Assembly (NCBI RefSeq): GCF_000421165.1 | Contig: NZ_ATWI01000008.1 | Location: 62,001 to 126,000, forward strand | Source: Marinobacter daepoensis DSM 16072 | GTDB lineage: Bacteria; Pseudomonadota; Gammaproteobacteria; Pseudomonadales; Oleiphilaceae | Direction of reading: 5' to 3' | Length of the DNA stretch: 64,000 bases | In this document: in pieces, positions 31,183-39,106 of the stretch | How the letters are laid out: every line of letters starts with the position of its first letter | Position numbering within the stretch: the stretch's first letter is position 1 | Translations under genes and position numbers: made by a program | The notes under the pieces: model-generated | Databases searched by the model: none | What the model was told of the DNA's origin: nothing | The model's input: the letters and a program-made list of their open reading frames with translations, nothing else

Positions 31183-33675
31183 ATGCGATTGTCTGTCAGT
31201 GTCCTTGCGCTGGGCGCAGTTATTTTATCAGGCTGTGGAGGAAGTTCGGGCGGTTCGGACTCTTCTGGCGATCCTGGCGCGGATACCCGCTACTCGGCCA
31301 ATATTCGTTACACCGACTATGGGGTTCCCCATATAACGGCCGGTGATTATGGGTCGCTGGGCTATGGGATTGGGTACGATCATGCCCAGAACAATCTTTG
31401 CACGCTGTCTGAGCAGCTGGTAAAGCTCAAAGGTGAGAAATCGCGGTACTTTGGTGCCGGGGAGGGCAGTGGCAACCTGTTGACGGACGTTGGCTATAAA
31501 GCTCTCGATTATCCGGCTCAGGCCAGGGAGCTGTTCAGCAGTCTGTCCGATCAGTCCAGAGAACTCCTGACCGGGTATGCTGCGGGCTTTAACCGGTCGT
31601 TGTCTGAGCGCCAGGGCCCGGATGATTACCCAACACCCTGTCGCGGAGCTGAGTGGGTCGACAGCATCTCGGCAGAAGACCTGCTGGCCTACCAGCTGGA
31701 TCTGGCGGGGCTGGCCAGTTCCCGAAACTTTCTGAGTGCCATGGCGGCTGCGCAGCCACCGCAGTCAATTGCGCCGTTGCTGCAGGTAGAGCTGGACCCG
31801 ACGCAGGTGCTGACATCTGAAGGTATCGGCAGTAACGGCTGGGCCCTCGGGAAAGATCGGGTTGAAGGGGCAAGCAGCCTGTTGTTAGGGAACCCGCACT
31901 TTCCGTGGGATGGCGAACTCCGGTTCTACCAGAACCATCTGACCATTCCGGGAGAACTCGACGTGACTGGTGTGACCATGATTGGTCTGCCTGCGGTTGT
32001 CATCGGATTTAACGAACATCTCGGCTGGACCCATACGGTCTCGCAATCCAAGCGTTTCACGCTTTATCAACTGACGCTGGATGAAAATGATCCGACCCGC
32101 TATCTGTACGACGGTGAATACCGTGACATGACCCGTAAAATGGTGACCGTTGAGGTCAAACGGCCGGATGGCAGTTTGGTGGAGCACACACAGCCGGTTT
32201 ACTTCAGCCACTTCGGGCCCATGGTTAATCTTGGGTCCATGTCGCCGATGCTGGGCTGGTCCAAAAACAGCGCCATTACGTTCCGGGATGCCAATGCCGG
32301 CAACACACGGATGCTGGATCAATGGCTTGCCATGGGTAAAGCCGATAGCCGGCAGGCGTTTGTCGACAGCTTTGGCCAGCATCAGGGCATTCCCTGGGTC
32401 AATACGCTGATGATCGATAAGGAGGGGACCGCGAACTACATCGATGCAACCCAGGTGCCCAGGCTCACTCCTGCGGCAGAGCAATACTGGCGAGCGGCAT
32501 CTCAGTCTCCCCAGCTCGCTCCCCTCTGGCAGGACGGCGCCGGCAGCGTCTTGTTACCGGGGGATAGCTCAGACTATGCTTGGGTGGATACTGGTCTGAC
32601 AAAAACACCGGGCCTGGTGCCGTTTGCCGAAGCGCCCAGACAGACCCGGACCGATTACCTGTTTAACGCCAACAGCAGCCATTGGTTATCGAATGCTGAT
32701 AACCCTCTGGAAGGCTACAGTATTCTTTACGGGCCAGAGAAGACGATCCGAAGTACCCGGACGAGATACAACGCCCAGTTGATTTCTGACAACAGCGGTT
32801 CCGGGTTGGCAGGTGCCGACAGCCGGTTCTCGCTGGACGAGCTGAAAACCGTGATGACTCACAATGGTTCGTTGTTTGGCGGCGACTGGAAAAACCAGCT
32901 GACCCAACGCTGCGCCAACTACCCCACCGTAAATCTGGAGGGTAGCGCGTTTGATCTGACGGCGGCGTGTCAGACACTGGTGAACTGGGACGGCACATAC
33001 AACACTGGCAGTACCGGGGCCCATCTGATGCGGGAGTTTCTGGCGGCTTTCCGGGTGTCCGGGCACCGCTCGCTTGATGATGCCCTGTTCGCTACCGGCT
33101 TCGACGCCGCCATGCCGGTGGTTACCCCCTCCGGTCTTGTGCCAATCGATGCCGCTGATTCGCAGAATGATCCGGTGTTGATGGCGCTGGCAGCGGCGGC
33201 CCAACGTCTGGGGGACGCAGGTGTTGCGTTGGACGCGCCTTTAGGAAGCGTGCAATACGTGCTCAAAGCGGAAGGGCAACAGGCTTTGCCGATTTCCGGT
33301 GGCTATTCCTTTGAGGGCGTGTTCAACATGGCTGAGACCACGACAAGCTCCCGCAGCACATCAGATCTGGCCAATACGCTTACGGGGGCTCCGGTGCCGG
33401 GCAGTCTTCTGTTTGCACTGGATGAAAATGGTAATGGCAGCGATGAGCTGGCGTACCGGATCAACTACGGTTCCAGTTTCGTGATGGCGCTGGAGTACAG
33501 CGACGAAGGCCCCCGGGCGGATATGTTCCTCAGTTACAGCCAGGGACATGATCCGGAAGGTGAGCATTTCAGTGACCAGACCACGTTGTACAGTGATCTG
33601 CAATGGCGCCCCGTGCTGTTCTCGGAGGACGAGGTGGCAGCGGCTGTGGTCAGAACCATTGACCTTGAGGAGTAA
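31183..33675 (+). CDS. penicillin/acyl-homoserine-lactone acylase-family lipoprotein (Ntn hydrolase)
   Basis: An 830-residue penicillin-amidase (S45) family protein with a lipoprotein signal (lipobox ILSGC, Cys18). Family members self-cleave to expose an N-terminal Ser. Here that is Ser217 in EGIGSNGWALG, after an alpha chain with YTDYGVPHITAGDYGSLGYG. The beta chain has LLLGNPHFPWDG, GFNEHLGWTHTVS and the oxyanion Asn region YLFNANSSHWL. Substrates of relatives include penicillins, aculeacin and AHL quorum signals. AGAGGAA lies before the ATG. Only one lipobox Cys is visible, so the enzyme is probably tethered to the outer membrane before processing. A specific substrate cannot be assigned. 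Confidence 0.85.
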   Translation: MRLSVSVLALGAVILSGCGGSSGGSDSSGDPGADTRYSANIRYTDYGVPHITAGDYGSLGYGIGYDHAQNNLCTLSEQLVKLKGEKSRYFGAGEGSGNLLTDVGYKALDYPAQARELFSSLSDQSRELLTGYAAGFNRSLSERQGPDDYPTPCRGAEWVDSISAEDLLAYQLDLAGLASSRNFLSAMAAAQPPQSIAPLLQVELDPTQVLTSEGIGSNGWALGKDRVEGASSLLLGNPHFPWDGELRFYQNHLTIPGELDVTGVTMIGLPAVVIGFNEHLGWTHTVSQSKRFTLYQLTLDENDPTRYLYDGEYRDMTRKMVTVEVKRPDGSLVEHTQPVYFSHFGPMVNLGSMSPMLGWSKNSAITFRDANAGNTRMLDQWLAMGKADSRQAFVDSFGQHQGIPWVNTLMIDKEGTANYIDATQVPRLTPAAEQYWRAASQSPQLAPLWQDGAGSVLLPGDSSDYAWVDTGLTKTPGLVPFAEAPRQTRTDYLFNANSSHWLSNADNPLEGYSILYGPEKTIRSTRTRYNAQLISDNSGSGLAGADSRFSLDELKTVMTHNGSLFGGDWKNQLTQRCANYPTVNLEGSAFDLTAACQTLVNWDGTYNTGSTGAHLMREFLAAFRVSGHRSLDDALFATGFDAAMPVVTPSGLVPIDAADSQNDPVLMALAAAAQRLGDAGVALDAPLGSVQYVLKAEGQQALPISGGYSFEGVFNMAETTTSSRSTSDLANTLTGAPVPGSLLFALDENGNGSDELAYRINYGSSFVMALEYSDEGPRADMFLSYSQGHDPEGEHFSDQTTLYSDLQWRPVLFSEDEVAAAVVRTIDLEE

Positions 33676-33682
33676 GTGATAA

Positions 33683-33709
33683 ACGAACGGCCCCGCAGGG
33701 GCCGTTCGT
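33683..33709. terminator. bidirectional terminator between convergent genes
   Basis: A perfect 12-bp stem (33683-33694 with 33698-33709; ACGAACGGCCCC) and a 3-nt GCA loop lie between the acylase and the RhtB-type gene. On the minus strand it is followed by TTTAT, so it fits best as the terminator of the RhtB-type transcript while also blocking rightward read-through. Confidence 0.75.
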
Positions 33710-33722
33710 GTGTCTGGAAGTG

Positions 33723-34343
33723 TCAGGCGCGTTTGAAACTGGCCAGTGCAACGGCGGCGGTGACAAACAGCCCGCCGAACACCCGGTTCATCTGGCGCTG
33801 ACGCCTGGGCGTGGTCATGAAGCGGAACAACTGGCTGGCGAGCACGGCGTAGCCCACCATCACCAGAATGTCGACAAAGATCAGTGTTGCGCCCATGGTC
33901 GCCAGCTGTTGCCCGTGGGCTGTGCCCGCCACCAGGAACTGGGGGAACAGGGCAATCAGAAAGATCGTGGCTTTCGGGTTGGTGAGGTTCACCAATGCAC
34001 CATTCCAGAACTGCTGACGAGGGCTGAACCCGGATAAAGCGGCACGCGTGGCCTCAATCGGTGGCTCCCGCCATTTCTGAATGCCGAGCCAGATCAGATA
34101 GACCACACCAATCCACTTGATCACCATGAGAGTTGTGTTGGAGGAGGCCACCAGAGCGCCCAGGCCAGCACCCACCAGCACAATCTGAACGCCGTAGCCA
34201 AATTGCTGCCCGGCAATCGTGGGGAGGGATTTGCGCACGCCGTACCGCAGGCCGCTGCTCATGGAATTCACGGCACCGGCGCCGGGTGAGATGCTGATAA
34301 AAACAGCGGCGATCAGAAAAGTCAGCCAGACGGTGAGGGTCAT
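33723..34343 (-). CDS. LysE/RhtB-family amino acid or homoserine-lactone exporter
   Basis: A 206-residue six-helix exporter of the RhtB branch of the LysE family. The N-terminus carries the family motif SPGAGAVNSMSSGLRYGVRKSLPTI (residues 19-43) and GQQFGYG. Further features are KWIGVVYLIWLGIQKWR and FWNGALVNLTNPKATIFLIALFPQF. Relatives export homoserine, homoserine lactone, threonine or other small amino acids. It converges on the acylase-type gene. Its start lies 75 bp from the arfA-like gene on the opposite strand. Confidence 0.88.
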   Translation of the reverse strand: MTLTVWLTFLIAAVFISISPGAGAVNSMSSGLRYGVRKSLPTIAGQQFGYGVQIVLVGAGLGALVASSNTTLMVIKWIGVVYLIWLGIQKWREPPIEATRAALSGFSPRQQFWNGALVNLTNPKATIFLIALFPQFLVAGTAHGQQLATMGATLIFVDILVMVGYAVLASQLFRFMTTPRRQRQMNRVFGGLFVTAAVALASFKRA

Positions 34344-34370
34344 TGCTTACGCTCTCGCAAAATATGAAGA

Positions 34371-34379
34371 TGTTATACT
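34371..34379 (+). promoter_or_regulatory. extended -10 promoter of the arfA-like gene
   Basis: TGTTATACT is an extended -10 (TGN followed by TATACT) 39 bp before the arfA-like ATG. No good -35 is present at 17 bp, which is acceptable for an extended -10 promoter. Confidence 0.5.
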
Positions 34380-34418
34380 GACTACCACGACCAATCGGCC
34401 AGAAGAGGAGACAGAATC

Positions 34419-34574
34419 ATGGCCAGAAAGCGGGCAAAAGTCACACAGCACAGCGCTGTGCAACGGGAGCTGAGAACGCCAAAATACCAGATGCGTGTGG
34501 TTGAGGACAAAACCAGATACAAGCGCAGTCGTGACAAGGCGGTGCGTGAGGAGGGCTTTCGCAAAGCTGCCTGA
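34419..34574 (+). CDS. arfA: ArfA-like alternative ribosome-rescue factor
   Basis: A 51-residue, very basic protein (AVQRELRTPKYQMRVVEDKT, then RYKRSRDK). The segment L-x-x-P-x-[FY]-x-x-R-V-V-x-x-K resembles the core of ArfA, which enters the empty A site of stalled ribosomes and recruits RF2. The E. coli KGKGS stretch is replaced by TRYKRSRDK. AGAGGAG is 9 bp before the ATG. Most telling is the 3' end: a rho-independent terminator has its left arm in the last codons and the stop codon TGA (34572-34574) in its loop. Proteobacterial arfA genes are known to use such hairpins to make stop-less mRNA, so that the protein is made only when tmRNA rescue fails. A different small basic protein is possible. 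Confidence 0.72.
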   Translation: MARKRAKVTQHSAVQRELRTPKYQMRVVEDKTRYKRSRDKAVREEGFRKAA

Positions 34575-34602
34575 TGGTTGCTTTACGAAAGCCCTCCTTT
34601 TT
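34549..34602 (+). terminator. terminator hairpin overlapping the arfA stop codon
   Basis: A perfect 13-bp stem, AGGAGGGCTTTCG (34549-34561) with CGAAAGCCCTCCT (34586-34598), is extended after one C/A mismatch by AAAGC/GCTTT (34563-34567 with 34580-34584). The 12-nt loop 34568-34579 contains the stop codon, and TTTTT follows at 34598-34602. The long duplex is also a plausible RNase III target. Confidence 0.88.
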
Positions 34603-34725
34603 GCTGGCCAAACGTCGGGGCCTTGCTCCTGACTTTGTGTGTCATAAAAGCTTAATAAATCCCCCCGGAGCCACTGTTATCCTGTAGGGTTTAATGACGT
34701 GAGATACGGCAGGAGCCGCAACAGG

Positions 34726-35475
34726 ATGAGAATAATCGCCTTTTACAGCCCCAAAGGTGGCGTTGGGAAAACCGCCGCAGCCGTTAACACGGCCTATCTG
34801 GCCAGTCGCGAGGGGGTGCGTACGTTACTCTGGGATCTCGACCCGCAGGGGGCCTCCAGTTTTTATCTGGCCGGTGCTGAACGAGTGAAAGGCCGGAAGT
34901 TGTCGAAGCTTCTGGATGGCCAGTCCCCCATTGCGCGATTTATTCATGAGGATGTTTACGACGACCTGGACGTGATTCCCGCCCATTCCAGCTTTCGGAA
35001 TTTCGACATCAAGCTGGAGCAGGAACAGGATGGAAACACGTTGAAAGAACTGCTGGCGCCGCTGTCTGAGGACACCAGTCTGGTAATCCTGGACTGTCCG
35101 CCCACGCTGTCCCGGTTGACGGAGCAGGTGCTGGAGGTCGCTGATAAGGTGTATGTGCCGGTGGTGCCAACGTGGTTATCCCTGAACAGCTGGGCGCAGT
35201 TGAGAGAGTTTGTGAAGGATAAAAAACTGGGCGTTAAAAAGCTGCGCCCATTCTTCTCGATGGCAGACCGGCGTAAACATCTGCACCGGGATCTGCTGGC
35301 CCAGCCTGAAGAAGCGCTGGGCGTGCCCGCCCTGGCAGCCATTCCTTATGCCAGCGTTGTTGAACGGATGGGCGAGGAGGGGCAGCCTCTGGAGCGGCTT
35401 GCGCCAAATACCGTGGCGGCCGCAGAGTTTCGGGCATTATGGCAGGGCATCCGAAAGGATCTTTGGTCCCGTTGA
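34726..35475 (+). CDS. orphan ParA-family ATPase
   Basis: A 249-residue ParA/MinD-type ATPase with the deviant Walker A KGGVGKT (Lys10-Thr16), Walker A' LLWDLDPQGASSF and Walker B LVILDCPPTLS. There is no N-terminal DNA-binding domain and no ParB gene nearby, so it is not a plasmid partition cassette. Orphan ParAs position cellular cargos such as chemoreceptors, flagella or carbon-storage bodies, but nothing adjacent identifies its cargo. ATG 34726 begins exactly at the strand before the P-loop, and AGGAG lies upstream. It starts 151 bp after the arfA stop. Confidence 0.85.
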   Translation: MRIIAFYSPKGGVGKTAAAVNTAYLASREGVRTLLWDLDPQGASSFYLAGAERVKGRKLSKLLDGQSPIARFIHEDVYDDLDVIPAHSSFRNFDIKLEQEQDGNTLKELLAPLSEDTSLVILDCPPTLSRLTEQVLEVADKVYVPVVPTWLSLNSWAQLREFVKDKKLGVKKLRPFFSMADRRKHLHRDLLAQPEEALGVPALAAIPYASVVERMGEEGQPLERLAPNTVAAAEFRALWQGIRKDLWSR

Positions 35476-35526
35476 CCGGGAAAGTGTTAAAGTCAGGCGC
35501 TTTCCCTACCCGTGAACGGAGGCGCC

Positions 35527-36207
35527 ATGACGGCACTGAACACCTTGCAGATTGACACCGGCCCGAACCCAGAGATCACCATCATCTGGCTGCACGGTCT
35601 TGGCGCCAGTGGCCATGACTTCGAACCGGTGGTCCCTGAATTTACGTTTTCGCGGCAGCGGCCGGTTCGTTTCATTTTTCCCCATGCCCCGGAGTTGCCG
35701 GTTACCGTAAACGGGGGGATGGTCATGCCGGCCTGGTATGACATTCTCGCGATGGATGTGGACCGGAAAGTGGATGCAGACCAGCTCCGGACGTCAGCCT
35801 CCAGAGTTGCAGAGCTCATACGGCAAGAGCGTGAGCGAGGCGTTGCCAGTGAACACATCATTCTGGGCGGATTCTCTCAGGGCGGCGCCGTGGCTTATGA
35901 GCTGGCATTGAGCTATCCCGAACGGCTGGGCGGACTGTTCGCGCTCTCCACTTATTTCGCTACCGCAGAGACCATTGAGCTGAACGATGCCAACCGCCAA
36001 CTACCGGTATTCATCGGCCATGGCCGGTTTGATCCGGTTGTTCAGGAAAGCCTTGGGCAGTCTGCGTTGCAAAGGCTGAAAAGTCTTGGGTACTCCGTGG
36101 AATACCATCACTACGCGATGGAACACAGCTTATGCATGGAGGAAGTGCAGGATTTGGATCATTTTCTGGCGGCCGTTCTTGATGGAAATGCTTCGCCATT
36201 GGACTGA
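35527..36207 (+). CDS. alpha/beta-hydrolase carboxylesterase (phospholipase/carboxylesterase family)
   Basis: A 226-residue serine hydrolase of the bacterial carboxylesterase/acyl-protein-thioesterase family. It has WLHGLGASGHDF near the oxyanion hole, nucleophile Ser117 in GGFSQGG, Asp169 in GRFDPVV and His200 in AMEHSLCMEE, giving a complete catalytic triad. The PHAPELPVT and MPAWYDI phrases are typical of this family. GGAGG lies 6 bp before ATG 35527. There is no signal peptide, so it acts on short acyl esters or lysophospholipids in the cytoplasm. Confidence 0.92.
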   Translation: MTALNTLQIDTGPNPEITIIWLHGLGASGHDFEPVVPEFTFSRQRPVRFIFPHAPELPVTVNGGMVMPAWYDILAMDVDRKVDADQLRTSASRVAELIRQERERGVASEHIILGGFSQGGAVAYELALSYPERLGGLFALSTYFATAETIELNDANRQLPVFIGHGRFDPVVQESLGQSALQRLKSLGYSVEYHHYAMEHSLCMEEVQDLDHFLAAVLDGNASPLD

Positions 36208-36371
36208 GCGTTTGGTTGCCAGAGGCAAGTGGGGCCCGTTCAGGGAAATATGACCGTCGGTTGAACGTGAGTCTGCGCTTGAGCTGTGTCAACTCAGCGT
36301 CACGAATGGGGCATACACTGGCAGGGTCGAATCGAAAACGGTCCCTGCCAGCTACCCGATGAGGTCTCGCT

Positions 36372-36620
36372 ATGAACCCGCACATGCTCGATATCGCACT
36401 CCCTGAAAGCACCCGCCTGACACTGCAAAAAATTCCGCTTGAAGCCAATGGCTCGGGGACCGGTCAGCACGCCAATACCTCCTTTGAAATGATTGCCGAG
36501 AATGGTCAGGTGGTCGGATACGTCAAGACCTGGCACGAAGCGGATGGCTATGCCGGCTATGTCAGGTTTGATTCGGAGGGTAACGTTCAGGACTGGAAGG
36601 TTCTGAGGGATCGTCAGTAA
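36372..36620 (+). CDS. hypothetical 82-residue protein
   Basis: A short protein (82 residues) of mixed beta character, without a signal peptide or membrane helix. Recurrent Gly and aromatic residues (VGYVKTWHEADGYAGYVRFD) suggest a small single beta-sheet domain. GAGG lies 7 bp before the ATG, which supports real translation. I do not recognise the family. It stands alone, with 164 bp before and 103 bp after it. Confidence 0.6.
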   Translation: MNPHMLDIALPESTRLTLQKIPLEANGSGTGQHANTSFEMIAENGQVVGYVKTWHEADGYAGYVRFDSEGNVQDWKVLRDRQ

Positions 36621-36723
36621 AACTGAACGATTTATCCAGAAGCTTCTGTTATCTCTGACTGACAACCAACGCTACACTGCCGGTTCATGCAGTAACAGGT
36701 CCCGACAGTAAGGTAGTCCAGAG

Positions 36724-37518
36724 ATGATGAACGTGGTTTACATTGCTCATGGGGGCGGGCCGATGCCATTGCTCGGTGACCCCCGGCACGGGCAGATGGT
36801 CGATCAGTTGCAGAGCCTTGCCGGGTCTTTGCCCCGGCCCTCTGCTGTTCTGGTGATCAGCGCCCATTGGGAAGAGCCGGTCCCCACCCTGACCTCGGGG
36901 AGTCATCCACCGCTGATCTATGACTATTACGGGTTTCCTGAGCCGGCTTATCGTCTGACATACCCTTGCCTTGGTGATCCGGGGCTGGCAGCACAGATGG
37001 GAGAAGCGTTTGCCCGTGCCGGAGTTGAGCATCGGCTGGATGGTGACCGTGGTTTTGATCACGGCGTGTTTGTGCCCCTGAAAATCATGTACCCAGACGC
37101 CGATATTCCTTGCGTTCAACTCTCACTGCTCGCGTCGCTGGACGCCGAAGACCATTTGGCTATGGGAGAAGCTTTGCAGTCCCTGGAGTGCGGGAATCTT
37201 CTGGTCATTGGCTCTGGTTTCTCCTTTCACAACATGCAGGCGTTCTTTGGTCGTGGCGGAGATGATGCAGATCAGCGGAACGAATTGTTTCAGGTGTGGC
37301 TGGAAAATACACTGACAGATCCGGAACTGGCGGAGTCTGCGCGCCGGGACCGACTTGTTCGCTGGGATCTGGCCCCCCACGCCCGCTTTTGTCACCCGAG
37401 GGAGGAGCACTTGTTGCCCCTGCATGTGTGTTACGGGCTGGCGGGGCAAGCCAGCCCACGCCATGAGGCCTTGGAAGTATTGGGCAAGAGTGTCCGGGTG
37501 TTTGCCTGGGAAAAGTGA
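36724..37518 (+). CDS. DODA-type extradiol aromatic ring-opening dioxygenase (LigB family)
   Basis: A 264-residue LigB-family protein of the DODA/YgiD branch. Metal-binding histidines are predicted at His9 (IAHGGGPM), His48 (VISAHWE) and in the later GDRGFDHGVFVPLK and SGFSFHNM segments. The YYGFPEPAYRLTYPCLGDP stretch is characteristic of the branch. Characterised members open catechols such as DOPA, but many bacterial copies lack a known physiological substrate. It stands between unrelated genes and its stop is 4 bp from the stop of the convergent dosC-type gene. Confidence 0.88.
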   Translation: MMNVVYIAHGGGPMPLLGDPRHGQMVDQLQSLAGSLPRPSAVLVISAHWEEPVPTLTSGSHPPLIYDYYGFPEPAYRLTYPCLGDPGLAAQMGEAFARAGVEHRLDGDRGFDHGVFVPLKIMYPDADIPCVQLSLLASLDAEDHLAMGEALQSLECGNLLVIGSGFSFHNMQAFFGRGGDDADQRNELFQVWLENTLTDPELAESARRDRLVRWDLAPHARFCHPREEHLLPLHVCYGLAGQASPRHEALEVLGKSVRVFAWEK

Positions 37519-37522
37519 GATC

Positions 37523-38905
<1,383 letters not shown>

Positions 38906-39022
38906 GAAGCAGTGTCTTGTATGGGTTACGGCAATAAGCGGCGCAAGCTTATCATAACAGGGCGTTACATATTGCCGGGTATAGGTACCTTCCTTTAGCT
39001 TCTGGTTGTGAATGTTTCAGCC

Positions 39023-39067
39023 GAGTCATCTCAGTGCAACCTCATTTTCACTTCCTTTTGGCATATA
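39023..39067 (+). promoter_or_regulatory. candidate Pho-box promoter of the alkaline-phosphatase-superfamily lipoprotein
   Basis: Three 7-mers with 4-nt spacers (11-bp period): GAGTCAT, GTGCAAC and TTTTCAC (39023-39051). They match the PhoB repeat CTGTCAT/C at 5, 4 and 5 of 7 positions. CATATA at 39062-39067, exactly 10 bp later, is a plausible -10. The repeats are degenerate; the spacing is the main support. Confidence 0.45.
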
Positions 39068-39106
39068 CCAGTTTGGTTTTGAAACATAGACAAATGGGAG
39101 CAAGAG

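Noticed and set aside
35478-35506. GGGAAAG/CTTTCCC stem between parA and the esterase gene
   Set aside because: Only 7 bp with a long loop and no T tract; it could be chance.
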